A stretch of 64,000 bases of DNA, from positions 5,642,001 to 5,706,000 of the forward strand of contig NZ_JAPEOX010000001.1 of the NCBI RefSeq assembly GCF_026340675.1. The letters are read 5' to 3'. Shown one piece after another: positions 1-7,792 of the stretch (positions are counted from its first letter, which is position 1; the number at the start of each line of letters is the position of its first letter). Under the pieces are notes generated by a model, which saw nothing but the letters and a program-made list of their open reading frames with translations, ran no database searches and was not told the DNA's origin. Source of the stretch: Streptomyces sp. NBC_01264 (lineage in GTDB: Bacteria; Actinomycetota; Actinomycetes; Streptomycetales; Streptomycetaceae). Both the position numbers and the translations under genes were made by a program.

Positions 1-700
1 GGATGAGGAGGGGCTCGATGCCCGCCGCGGCCAGGCCCTCGGGGGCGGTCTGGGCCAGCGGGACACCGATGCGGGCGAGGCGCAGCGGCATCAGGGCTCC
101 GACGGGGGCCTTGCGGCGCCAGCCGCGGCCGTAGCGGGCCTGCAGGCGGGCCTGGTAGATCAGCCGGTCCTGCTCCATGCCGACGGCCTGCTCGTAGGAG
201 CGCAGCTCCCACAGCTTCATCCGGCGCCACAGCTTGAAGGTGGGGACCGGGGAGAGGAGCCAGCGCGTGATGCGCACGCCCTCCATGTGCCGGTCGGCGG
301 TGATGTCCGCGATCCGGCCCACCGCGTGCCGGGCGGCCTCCACGGTGACCACGAACAGGATCGGGATCACGGCGTGCATGCCGACCCCGAGCGGGTCGGG
401 CCAGGCGGCCGCGCCGTTGAAGGCGATCGTCGCGATCGTCAGCAGCCACGCCGTCTGGCGCAGCAGCGGGAACGGGATCCGGATCCACGTCAGGAGCAGG
501 TCCAGCGCGAGCAGGACGCAGATGCCCATGTCGATGCCGATCGGGAAGACCAGCGAGAAGGAACCGAAGCCCTTCTTCAAGGCCAGGGCGCGCACGGCGG
601 AGTACGAACCGGCGAAACCGATCCCCGCGATGACGACGGCTCCGGCGACCACGACACCGATCAATATCCGGTGCGTACGAGTCAGCTGCATCGCGGCCAC
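1..700 (-). CDS. DUF2637-type membrane protein (C-terminus beyond window)
   Basis: A reading frame on the minus strand stays open from 700 to the left edge (233 codons visible). The N-terminal ~110 residues hold hydrophobic segments (ILIGVVVAGAVVIAGIG, then IGIDMGICVLLALDLLL, then HAVIPILFVVTVEAARH). A basic, Trp/Arg-rich cytoplasmic part follows. This matches my recollection of DUF2637 proteins, some of which are plasmid-transfer SpdB-like, but nothing here shows a transfer role. GTG at 700 is preferred over the in-frame ATG at 691 because a GGGGAGGGG Shine-Dalgarno lies just upstream of the GTG. The stop is outside the window, so total length is unknown. Confidence 0.7.
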   Translation of the reverse strand, partial: MAAMQLTRTHRILIGVVVAGAVVIAGIGFAGSYSAVRALALKKGFGSFSLVFPIGIDMGICVLLALDLLLTWIRIPFPLLRQTAWLLTIATIAFNGAAAWPDPLGVGMHAVIPILFVVTVEAARHAVGRIADITADRHMEGVRITRWLLSPVPTFKLWRRMKLWELRSYEQAVGMEQDRLIYQARLQARYGRGWRRKAPVGALMPLRLARIGVPLAQTAPEGLAAAGIEPLLI

Positions 701-825
701 CCGCGATCCCCTCCCCTTGTCGAGCTACGGCAGGGCACAGCGTACGCGCGTACGGGGAAGGGGACGTCGGCGGTCCGGAACCGGGCCCGCGGGCACCGGC
801 CGGGCCGCCGACGGCGCCGTGCGTC

Positions 826-1620
826 CTAGGAGTTCGACGGGGAGGGCGACTGCGACGGCTGCGCGGACTGCTCCGGCTGCGCCGACTGCTGCGCCCCGTT
901 GGCGGCCTGGACCGAGGCCACGGTCTCCTTCGCCGCCGCGATGGCGTCCTGGAGCAGCTTGGCCTGGTCCGGAGCGGTCGCGCCCTCGTAGGCCGTGCCG
1001 TTGTAGTCGAGGGTGACGACGACGTTCTGCGTGCGGGCGATGACCGAGGTGTTGAAGAAGTCGCCGTCCTTCTTGGTGGTGAAGGTGACGGAGGTGGCCT
1101 GGTCGCCGATGCCGCCCGCCGCCTCCGGCTTCACGTTCTCCGCGCCCTCGACGGCCTTGGCCTTCTCGACCTGCTTGGCGTACTCGTCCTCGGCGCGCTT
1201 GTTGCCGGTGCCGACCGAGGCGAGCGGGTCGTAGCGGACCATCGAGACCGACAGCCAGCGGTACTGCGAGCCCTTCAGACCGGCCTCGTCCAGACCGTTC
1301 CAGGTGCAGGTGGCACTGCTGGTGAGGTCGTTGGACTTGCCGGCGGTGCCGTTGGCGTCCTTCGCCTTGGGGACGATCGCCCCGATGGTCTTCGCGGAGA
1401 CCGCCTTGCACGGATCCGGCAGCGTGGCGTACGCGGCCTTCTCCAGCGCCTCCTTGGAGGGCTCGGAGCTCGCCTGGGAGGACGAGGAGCTTTCGGACTT
1501 CTTGCCGCTGTCGGTGCCCGACTTCTTGCCCGAGTCGGACGAGCAGCCGGCGACCGTGAGGATCACCGGGACGGCTGCGCAGGCGAGGACGCGGGTGAGG
1601 CGCGAGGCTGATCGGTGCAT
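826..1620 (-). CDS. DUF3558-family lipoprotein
   Basis: Predicted secreted lipoprotein of 264 residues. The N-terminus has a basic start, a hydrophobic core and a lipobox LTVAGC with the lipidated Cys at residue 26. A Ser/Lys-rich linker follows, then the globular domain: paired cysteines around PDPCKAV and TCTWNG, and a GGIGDQA motif near the C-terminal third. The last ~25 residues are a low-complexity Gln/Ser/Pro tail. The Cys pair and GIGD motif are typical of DUF3558. The family is abundant in actinobacterial envelopes and has no defined biochemical role. The adjacent gene on the same strand is a diverged paralogue. Confidence 0.85.
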   Translation of the reverse strand: MHRSASRLTRVLACAAVPVILTVAGCSSDSGKKSGTDSGKKSESSSSSQASSEPSKEALEKAAYATLPDPCKAVSAKTIGAIVPKAKDANGTAGKSNDLTSSATCTWNGLDEAGLKGSQYRWLSVSMVRYDPLASVGTGNKRAEDEYAKQVEKAKAVEGAENVKPEAAGGIGDQATSVTFTTKKDGDFFNTSVIARTQNVVVTLDYNGTAYEGATAPDQAKLLQDAIAAAKETVASVQAANGAQQSAQPEQSAQPSQSPSPSNS

Positions 1621-1767
1621 GATTCCTTCAGACGTTGTGGGTCTTCGTGCGGGCTCGGTCGGGCCCTTCGGCGGGCGCGGGACCCGAGCAACGGTAGCCC
1701 GACCCGGCGCCCGGCTGCTGTGCGCGCCGTCACGGAGTCCCCGTATGGCCCCCTGGGCGCGGACCGG

Positions 1768-2631
1768 TCAGTCGTCGAACCGCTCCACCAGGGCCTGCGC
1801 CAACTGCCTTGCCCTGTCCTGGGTTTCACCGCTGGGCGGGACCGTTCCGGGGAGCGCGGGCTGGACGCTGTACGCGACGGTGACGATGACATTCGAGGTA
1901 CGGAACACAATGCGGACGGTGCGCGCCTGGGCGGCGGTGGCCCCGGCCGCGGCGAGCTTGTCGTCGACGAAGGCCTCGTCGCCGAGCCCGTCGAGCACGC
2001 GGGAGCCGAGCTCGGGCGGGGCGGAGGGGCTGCTGCCGGCGGAGGGGCTCGTGCTCGCGCCCGTGCTCGCGTTCGTCCCCGCGCCGGGAGTCGGCGCGGT
2101 GCTCGGTGCCGGCGCCCCGGACCCGGACGGCGCCCCGGACGGCGTCGGGCTCGCCGAGGGGCCCGGGGCGGGCAGGTTGGCGGCGGTGCGCTGGCGGCCG
2201 TAGACCTGGCGCGCCTTGTCGTCGTCGCTGGTCGCGGCCCGGTCGTACGAGACCACGCGCTCGAAGTCCACCGACAGCAGCCGGGTCTCGGTCGGCGTCT
2301 GCGCGGTCCAGCGGCAGCGGACGCGCCGGTCGGCGTCGTAGGAGGGGTCCGCGACCCCGGCGTAGAGGGCTTCGAGCGCCTCGGGGGCGAGGCCCTCGGC
2401 GGCCGGGAGCATCGCCTTGACCTTCTTGCCGTCGACGGCCTTGCAGGGCATGGGCAGGCTGCGGTACTTGCCGGGCTGCGGGGCCGTACCGGCGTTGCCG
2501 CCGCCCTTCGAGTCGCTGTTGATCCCGATCCCGCCGTCGCCGTCGGTGCAGCCGGTGAGACCGGCCGCGAGGGCGGTGAGGATCGCGATGGCTGGCAGGA
2601 CTCCACGTACTCGTACCGTCTTGCGCTGCAC
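1768..2631 (-). CDS. DUF3558-family lipoprotein, paralogue of the neighbour
   Basis: 287-residue lipoprotein. The GTG at 2631 is chosen because AGGGAG lies upstream and because it places a normal signal peptide first, with lipobox AGLTGC and lipidated Cys at residue 28. It shares with the downstream gene the CKAV motif, a CRW motif equivalent to CTW, the LLSVDFERVVSYD region and a GLGDEA motif, so the two are likely a tandem duplication. A long Pro/Ser/Ala/Gly insert (about residues 155-215) precedes the final domain. Envelope role unknown. It is divergent from rtcB. Confidence 0.85.
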   Translation of the reverse strand: MQRKTVRVRGVLPAIAILTALAAGLTGCTDGDGGIGINSDSKGGGNAGTAPQPGKYRSLPMPCKAVDGKKVKAMLPAAEGLAPEALEALYAGVADPSYDADRRVRCRWTAQTPTETRLLSVDFERVVSYDRAATSDDDKARQVYGRQRTAANLPAPGPSASPTPSGAPSGSGAPAPSTAPTPGAGTNASTGASTSPSAGSSPSAPPELGSRVLDGLGDEAFVDDKLAAAGATAAQARTVRIVFRTSNVIVTVAYSVQPALPGTVPPSGETQDRARQLAQALVERFDD

Positions 2632-2801
2632 GTTCCACCGGCTCCCTTCGGGAAAATGCGTTGCCGCGGCTCGGGCGCGGATGGACACAATGTCTATCGC
2701 ACACGCTGGTGCCGGCGCCGGTCCTCTGTCGTATTTGGGGCCATGAGCGAGGCTTTTGCGTTTTCAGGCTTTTGTGGTGTTGACGGGGTGTTGAGGGTGA
2801 A

Positions 2802-3995
2802 ATGTCTTACGTAGAAGTTCCCGGGGAGCAGGTTCCCATCCGGATGTGGACGGACCCGACGTCGGTCGAGGACAGCGCGATGCGCCAGCTCCAGAACACC
2901 GCCGGCCTCCCCTGGATCAAGGGCCTCGCCGTCATGCCGGACGTGCACTACGGCAAGGGCGCCACGGTCGGCTCGGTCATCGCCATGAAGGACGCGGTCT
3001 GCCCGGCGGCGGTGGGCGTGGACATCGGCTGCGGCATGTCGGCGGTGAAGACCTCGCTGACCGCGAACGACCTCCCGGGGGACCTGTCGGGACTGCGCTC
3101 GCAGATCGAGAAGGCGATCCCGGTGGGGGCGGGGATGCACCGGGAGGCGGTGGACCCGGGGCGGCTGTACGGGTTCCCGGACCGGGGGTTCGGGGATCTG
3201 TGGGAGCGGTTCGACTACGTCGCCGACGCGGTGAAGTTCCGTCGGGAGCGGGCGTTGCGGCAAATGGGCACCATGGGTGGAGGTAATCACTTCTGGGAAC
3301 TTTGCCTTGATGTGTCCGATTCCGTATGGATCATGCTGCACTCCGGCTCCCGGAACATCGGGAACGAGCTGGCCGACTTCCACATCGGAGTGGCCCGCGG
3401 ACTTTCGCACAACCAGGGACTGGTCGACCGGGACCTCGCCGTGTTCCTCGCGGCCACGCCGGAGATGAGGGCGTACCGGGAGGACCTCTTCTGGGCGCAG
3501 GAGTACGCCAAGTACAACCGCGCCGTGATGATGAGCCTGTCCAAGGAAGTGATCCGCAAGGAGTTCCGCAAGGCGAAGGTCTCCTTCGAGCAGGAGATCA
3601 GCTGCCACCACAACTACGTGGCGGAGGAGCGGTACGACGGCATGGACCTGCTGGTCACGCGGAAGGGCGCGATCCGCGCCGGCAGCGGTGACTACGGGAT
3701 CATCCCCGGCTCCATGGGTACGGGCTCGTACATCGTGAAGGGCCTCGGCAACGAGAAGTCCTACAACTCGGCCTCGCACGGCGCCGGCCGGAAGATGAGC
3801 CGGACGGCGGCGAAGAAGCGCTTCTCGGTCCGGGACCTGGCGGAGCAGACCAAGGGCGTGGAGTGCCGCAAGGACTCCGGCATCGTGGACGAGATCCCGG
3901 GCGCGTACAAGTCGATCGAGCAGGTCATCGACCAGCAGACCGACCTGGTCGAGGTCGTGGCGAAGCTCAAGGCGGTCGTCTGCGTGAAGGGCTGA
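2802..3995 (+). CDS. rtcB: RtcB-type RNA ligase
   Basis: RtcB joins 2',3'-cyclic-phosphate (or 3'-phosphate) RNA ends to 5'-OH ends, using GTP and Mn2+ via a guanylated His. At 397 residues this is the short actinobacterial form. Visible signatures in order: DVHYGKG (47-53), GVDIGCGM with the metal-binding Cys 77, GGGNHF (about 159-164), HHNYVAEE, GSMGTGSY and SHGAGRKMSR, the last carrying the His that becomes guanylated. Start ATG 2802 follows GAGGGTGAA. No archease or RNA cyclase lies nearby, so whether it serves RNA repair or tRNA maturation cannot be told from context. A strong hairpin begins at its stop codon. Confidence 0.95.
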   Translation: MSYVEVPGEQVPIRMWTDPTSVEDSAMRQLQNTAGLPWIKGLAVMPDVHYGKGATVGSVIAMKDAVCPAAVGVDIGCGMSAVKTSLTANDLPGDLSGLRSQIEKAIPVGAGMHREAVDPGRLYGFPDRGFGDLWERFDYVADAVKFRRERALRQMGTMGGGNHFWELCLDVSDSVWIMLHSGSRNIGNELADFHIGVARGLSHNQGLVDRDLAVFLAATPEMRAYREDLFWAQEYAKYNRAVMMSLSKEVIRKEFRKAKVSFEQEISCHHNYVAEERYDGMDLLVTRKGAIRAGSGDYGIIPGSMGTGSYIVKGLGNEKSYNSASHGAGRKMSRTAAKKRFSVRDLAEQTKGVECRKDSGIVDEIPGAYKSIEQVIDQQTDLVEVVAKLKAVVCVKG

Positions 3996-4025
3996 TCGCG
4001 GCTCCCCGGTACAGGAGCCGCGATC
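3994..4025. terminator. Hairpin terminator between rtcB and the convergent gene
   Basis: Perfect 12-bp arms (GATCGCGGCTCC and its complement) with an 8-nt loop begin inside the rtcB stop codon. Convergent neighbours make it a plausible bidirectional terminator. No T-tract follows, which is usual in this GC range. Confidence 0.7.
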
Positions 4026-4037
4026 GGCAGGAGCCGG

Positions 4038-4535
4038 CTACACGTACTTGGGCCGGAAGCCGCTCAGCTCATCGGCAACGGAACTGAGCCAACTGCCCGG
4101 AGAGTGGTCTCCCGGCGGTTCGAGCTCCATTCCCAGTTCTGCCACGGCGACCGCGTGGTCGGCCTCGTCCAGTCCGGTCTCGGGCAGATCCGACGGGCGA
4201 GGGACCTCGCCGCTCTCGATGCTCTGCTTGATGTGGTCGGCGGCCAGCAGGAGCCACCCCTGGATCTCGGCGTCGGGCAGGCCGACGTCCGGAACCGGGT
4301 AGAACTCGCCGAGCCGCTGGCGCAGCCGGCCGGGCGGGTTGTGCGCGTAGGCGCGCAGCTGCTGCTCCGCGACGGACAGGGCCCAGGGGCGGGTGTGCCA
4401 GGTGTGCCGGAGGTAGGCCTGGAGAGCGCGGCTCGGCCGCTCTTGCTCGTCGTCGGCGGGCTGGCCGAGGTAGGCGCTGATCACCTGGTCCAGCTCGGCG
4501 TAGCGGCGGTCGAAGTCGATGGGCTTCATGGACAT
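4038..4535 (-). CDS. Probable immunity protein (CdiI-like) of a toxin cassette
   Basis: 165-residue soluble, acidic, helical protein. The pattern YAELDQVISAYLGQ near the start and LGEFYPVPDVGLPDAEIQGWL in the middle recalls the CdiI_2-type immunity family, in which an aromatic-rich N-terminal helix precedes a WL-containing segment. It lies 12 bp downstream of a frame resembling a CdiA-type RNase A toxin domain, the usual toxin-immunity order. Family assignment rests on remembered motifs plus context. A profile search with the CdiI_2 model would settle it. Start ATG 4535; an internal ATG two codons later is equally possible. Confidence 0.55.
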   Translation of the reverse strand: MSMKPIDFDRRYAELDQVISAYLGQPADDEQERPSRALQAYLRHTWHTRPWALSVAEQQLRAYAHNPPGRLRQRLGEFYPVPDVGLPDAEIQGWLLLAADHIKQSIESGEVPRPSDLPETGLDEADHAVAVAELGMELEPPGDHSPGSWLSSVADELSGFRPKYV

Positions 4536-4547
4536 CGGGGACGGCCT

Positions 4548-4847
4548 CTACAGGTAGATCGGGACGGTGGAGTGCACGACGAAACCGTGGGGCGCGTCGG
4601 GCTCGCGCCGGAGCACGACCCGTGCGGCCCCTACGTCCACCGGCCCGCGCCCGGCGAAGGCCATGGCCTGGAGCACGACGCGGCCGACCGGATCGGGGTG
4701 GGAGGGCCAGGCCGCTTCGAGGGCGATACGCGGGCGGGTGGCTTGGGCGAGCCAGCGGTGGATCGCTTGTTCGTTGCGGTTGATCACCTCTTCGGTGGCC
4801 CACTGGGCGGTTTCCCGGTCGGGGTAGGTGGCGGTTCTGGTGAGCAA
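4548..4847 (-). CDS. RNase A-like (CdiA-CT type) toxin domain, N-terminally short
   Basis: 99-residue frame starting at TTG 4847 behind GGGGGAAG. ATYPDRETAQWATEEVI, NRNEQAIHRWL, GRVVLQAMAF and ARVVLRREPDAPHGFVVHST follow the order of the bacterial RNase A-like toxin domain: a helix with N..I..WL, then strands ending in a Thr-containing motif. The segment that normally carries the first catalytic His (an H-[TA]-x2-x-H-V-G-like stretch) is absent, and an in-frame TGA lies about 45 nt upstream of the start. The protein therefore looks truncated and is probably inactive, or it depends on another polypeptide. Fused or adjacent WXG100 domains suggest type VII secretion delivery. Confidence 0.5.
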   Translation of the reverse strand: MLTRTATYPDRETAQWATEEVINRNEQAIHRWLAQATRPRIALEAAWPSHPDPVGRVVLQAMAFAGRGPVDVGAARVVLRREPDAPHGFVVHSTVPIYL

Positions 4848-4872
4848 GGACTTCCCCCGTCGGGTCGGAAGG

Positions 4873-5322
4873 TCAGAAGGATTCGAAAGTCCAGATCAGA
4901 GTGACTTCGGTGTCGTTGACCGCGATCAGGTCTGCGTCCCAACGACTTCGACTGAACGGACTGGTCCCGTTGACCGGCTGTTCGTAGAAGTTCGGATGGT
5001 CGCCCTTCCAATCGACGTTGGAGTAGAAGCGGGTGCCCTCGGGAAAGCGAGAAAGCAACACCCGGGCGCGGCGCTCCATCTCCGGCCGGTGATCCTCGAA
5101 GTCACGTGTCGCGACCAGGTCCTGCGCCGACCGGTCCCATCGGTCGAGTTGGTCAATGAACGACTGCCTGGCTTCGCCGTCCCAGGTCAACACGACCTTC
5201 TCGGCCCGTTCGTAGAGTGCGTCCAGCTGCTCGTTGAGTGTCTTGAGGATGGCCTCGAGGTCGCCCGCGAGCTTCTGTTGCGTCGCGAAGTCGACTGATA
5301 TCCCGGCGTCACCAGACGGCAC
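4873..5322 (-). CDS. WXG100-like protein with C-terminal extension
   Basis: 149 residues. The first ~75 form a helical hairpin with the WXG-type turn LTWDGEARQSF, as in ESX/type VII substrates. Residues ~80-149 (ERRARVLLSRFPEG, then aromatic-rich, ending IWTFESF) are an extension I do not recognise. GTG 5322 has a G-rich Shine-Dalgarno. It heads a three-gene minus-strand unit with the toxin-like frame 25 bp downstream and the putative immunity gene after that. The likely role is the secretion adaptor or N-terminal module of a polymorphic toxin. No ESX secretion core genes are in the window. Confidence 0.6.
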   Translation of the reverse strand: MPSGDAGISVDFATQQKLAGDLEAILKTLNEQLDALYERAEKVVLTWDGEARQSFIDQLDRWDRSAQDLVATRDFEDHRPEMERRARVLLSRFPEGTRFYSNVDWKGDHPNFYEQPVNGTSPFSRSRWDADLIAVNDTEVTLIWTFESF

Positions 5323-5369
5323 GGTTCCCCCTCGTGTCCTTGATGGCTGGTCGAGCCGGTGCTACCTGC

Positions 5370-5480
5370 TCACAGGTCGGCTATTCGGCCGCGTGGCGCG
5401 GCGGCCGGTGCGACGTTCGGTGTGGACAGGCCGTCCGCCTCCGCCGCCAGGGCGACGGAGGTCGACGTGGTGACCGTCAA
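5370..5480 (-). CDS. Possible 36-residue ORF upstream of the WXG100 gene
   Basis: A minus-strand frame from TTG 5480 encodes a Thr/Ser/Ala-rich peptide ending RGRIADL and stops 47 bp before the WXG100 gene. AGGGAG abuts the TTG with no spacer, which is poor for initiation. Composition gives no function. It is listed because it sits at the head of the toxin-type unit. It may simply be non-coding leader. Confidence 0.15.
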   Translation of the reverse strand: MTVTTSTSVALAAEADGLSTPNVAPAAAPRGRIADL

Positions 5481-5543
5481 CTCCCTTGGGGTGGGGCGGC
5501 TTTCCGCGGAAGGAACTGCCCGTCGGGGGATTGACGGGGGGAG

Positions 5544-5557
5544 TTGGTCTAGACCAA
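5544..5557. promoter_or_regulatory. DasR-type operator (dre) before the deacetylase
   Basis: TTGGTCTAGACCAA is a perfect 14-bp palindrome whose core TGGTCTAGACCA equals the known dre consensus bound by the GntR regulator DasR in Streptomyces. The site ends 10 bp before the ATG at 5568 and overlaps the AAGG ribosome-binding region, so DasR binding would block transcription or its clearance. DasR is released by glucosamine-6-phosphate and related ligands, so this predicts N-acetylglucosamine- or chitin-responsive control. Confidence 0.8.
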
Positions 5558-5567
5558 GGTGTGCCGC

Positions 5568-6296
5568 ATGTGGAGATCCCGTGCGGTTCTTGCCGCGCTC
5601 GCGTCGTTGTCGCTCACCGTTGGTGCCGCTCAGGCAGCCGACGCCGTCGGGTCCGAGGGGGCCGCTCCGGCCGTTGCCGCGGCCGCGGGGTCGCGGGCCG
5701 TCGGGCTGCCGCCCGTGGTGTCGCACGTGCCGACCGGCGAGAAGGTCGTGTTCATCACCATCGACGACGGATGGGCGCACGATCCGGCCGTCGCGCAGAC
5801 GCTCGTGGATCAGCGGGTGCCCGCTTCGCTGTTCCTGCTGCCGGGGGCGTTCTCGTACGACGCCCAGTACTTCACCGGGCTGGTCGCGCAGGGGCGGTCG
5901 GTGAACGCCGAGAACCACACCGTCAGTCATTCCGATCTGACGACCCTGGACGCCGCGGGCAAGGACGCCGAGGTCTGCGGGGCCGGGGAGCAGGTCGCCG
6001 CGGCCTTCGGGCGGGAGCCGAAGCTGCTGCGGCCGCCGTACGGGGCCGTCAACGACGACGTGCGGCTGGCCGCGAAGGCGTGCGGGGTCAAGGCGCTGAT
6101 CACGTGGACGCACGACTTCACGACATGGGGCGAGACGCCGCCCACGCCGCAGCTGAACGCCGGTGACATCGTGCTGCTGCACTTCACGCCAACGCTCGGA
6201 GCGGACCTGAAGCGGGCCCTGGACGCGGCGAAGGCCGCCGGGCTGAAGCCGGCGGCCCTGATGCCGCACCTGAAGGGTGCCGGGCTGGTGCAGTAA
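5568..6296 (+). CDS. Secreted polysaccharide deacetylase (NodB fold)
   Basis: 242 residues from ATG 5568 (AAGG eight bases upstream; GTG 5559 is also in frame). The cleavable signal peptide ends near AQAADA. NodB motifs follow in order: TIDDGWAHD (catalytic/metal Asp pair), HTVSHSDL (metal His pair), LRPPYGAVN and a terminal DIVLLHF. The family removes acetyl groups from N-acetylglucosamine polymers such as chitooligosaccharides or peptidoglycan; the substrate is not shown by sequence. A DasR-type operator directly before it argues for a role in chitin or aminosugar use. Confidence 0.9.
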   Translation: MWRSRAVLAALASLSLTVGAAQAADAVGSEGAAPAVAAAAGSRAVGLPPVVSHVPTGEKVVFITIDDGWAHDPAVAQTLVDQRVPASLFLLPGAFSYDAQYFTGLVAQGRSVNAENHTVSHSDLTTLDAAGKDAEVCGAGEQVAAAFGREPKLLRPPYGAVNDDVRLAAKACGVKALITWTHDFTTWGETPPTPQLNAGDIVLLHFTPTLGADLKRALDAAKAAGLKPAALMPHLKGAGLVQ

Positions 6297-6307
6297 GGGA
6301 GGCCCGG

Positions 6308-7078
6308 TTACAGCTCGCGGTGGAGCTTCGTGTTCGAGGCCTGGGCGCGGGGGCGGACGACCAGGAGGTCGATGTTGACGTGGCTGGGACGGGTCACCGC
6401 CCAGGTGATGGTGTCGGCCACGTCGTCGGCGGAGAGGGGCTCGGCCACGCCGGCGTACACCTTCTCCGCCCGCTCCACGTCGCCGCGGAACCGGGTCTTC
6501 GCGAACTCCTCGGTCTTGACCAGGCCCGGGGCGATCTCGATGACGCGGACGGGCTGGCCGACGATCTCCAGGCGGAGGGTCTCGGCGAGGACGCGGGCGC
6601 CGTTCTTGGCGGCCACGTAGCCGGCGCCGCCCTCGTAGGTGGCGTGGCCGGCGGTGGAGGAGAGCACGACGACCGTGCCGTTGCCCGAGGCGGTCAGGGC
6701 CGGGAGCAGGGCCTGGGTGACGTGGAGCGTGCCGATGACGTTGACCTCGTACATCGTGCGCCAGTCGGCGGGGTCGCCGGTGGCGACGGGGTCGGCTCCG
6801 ATGGCGCCGCCGGCGTTGTTGACGAGTACCTCGACGGAGGGGAAGCGGTCGAGGGATGCCGCGAGCGCGTCGACGGCGGTGCGGTCGGTGACGTCGAGGG
6901 CGTGGGCGGTGGCCTCGTGGCCGGCGGCCGTGATCTCGGCGGCCAGGGCCTCGATGCGGTCCTTGCGGCGGGCGGTGAGGACGACGTGGTAGCCGGCCGC
7001 GGCGAGCTGCCGGGCGGTGGCCGCGCCGATGCCGCTGCTCGCGCCGGTGACTACGGCGGTTCGGGTGGCCGTGCTCAT
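6308..7078 (-). CDS. Short-chain dehydrogenase/reductase
   Basis: 256-residue classical SDR. TGASSGIG (nucleotide binding) is near residue 12, NNAGG follows about 80 residues later, and the catalytic set is SSTAGH then YVAAKNG (Ser, Tyr-x3-Lys). An Arg/Arg-Lys after the second strand (TARRKDR) suggests NADP(H). ATG 7078 has GAGGAG seven bases upstream. The closest recollected type is the NADP-dependent serine/3-hydroxy acid dehydrogenase-like SDRs. Substrate unknown. It is convergent with the deacetylase, with only 11 bp between them. Confidence 0.9.
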   Translation of the reverse strand: MSTATRTAVVTGASSGIGAATARQLAAAGYHVVLTARRKDRIEALAAEITAAGHEATAHALDVTDRTAVDALAASLDRFPSVEVLVNNAGGAIGADPVATGDPADWRTMYEVNVIGTLHVTQALLPALTASGNGTVVVLSSTAGHATYEGGAGYVAAKNGARVLAETLRLEIVGQPVRVIEIAPGLVKTEEFAKTRFRGDVERAEKVYAGVAEPLSADDVADTITWAVTRPSHVNIDLLVVRPRAQASNTKLHREL

Positions 7079-7272
7079 GCGGGCTCCTCGTGCGTTCGTG
7101 TGCTCGCGCGCTCGTGCGCTTGTACGGGTGGGTACTCGCCAGCATAGGCCGGTCGCCGCGCAGGCCACCGGCCGCGCGGGGGCCGCGGGGGCGGGGGCTC
7201 GCCCTCGTTCGTGTGATGGTCCGACCATCGGGCGGGCGGTGGGGCTAGCGTCCGCGCGTGGAGGTGGTCGCG

Positions 7273-7755
7273 GTGCGCCGAGGTGCCGTACGGAGTGTGG
7301 TGATGGCCGGGCTGCTGGTGCTGCTCGGAGGGCTGGGGAGCGGTGTCGGGAACGCCCGCGCCGGGGCCGGGCCGGAGGCCGATGTGGCCTATCACGGGCG
7401 GGTCGCCCTGGACGGGGCCCGGCTGCGGATCCTGCTGGTCCCGGAGAACGAGGGTCCGTCCGCCGTGGCGAACGCGACCGTACGGCTGCAGCTGTCGGCC
7501 GATCTCGCGGACCGGCAGCAACTGGCGGAGGGCTGTGCGCGGGCCGGGCTGCGCGAGGTGGTGTGCGAGACCGGGGAGCTGCCGCTGCACGGGCGCGGCC
7601 GGCACATCGGGCTGGTGCTGCGGCTGAAAGCGGCGGCGCCCGAGGTGGTGGTGCGGGTCGACACGTGGTGGAACGGCGGGGCGGCCGACCGGAACCACGC
7701 CAACAACGAGCACGTGGTGCTGGCCCTGGACACGGGGGACACGTACGCGTTCTGA
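7273..7755 (+). CDS. Small secreted protein of unknown function
   Basis: About 160 residues with a signal peptide (RRGAVRSVVMAGLLVLLGG) cleaved near ARAGA. The mature part looks like a single immunoglobulin-like beta domain: RLRILLVPENEGPSAVANATV resembles the N-terminus of CARDB/DUF11 folds, followed by two Cys (EGCARAGL, VVCETG) that may pair, and NHANNEHVV near the end. GTG 7273 has GAGGTGG at good distance; GTG 7258 is in frame. No partner genes suggest a role. Confidence 0.65.
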   Translation: MRRGAVRSVVMAGLLVLLGGLGSGVGNARAGAGPEADVAYHGRVALDGARLRILLVPENEGPSAVANATVRLQLSADLADRQQLAEGCARAGLREVVCETGELPLHGRGRHIGLVLRLKAAAPEVVVRVDTWWNGGAADRNHANNEHVVLALDTGDTYAF

Positions 7756-7792
7756 GGCGTACGTGTTCTGAGGCGTACGCGTGGGCCCGCGG

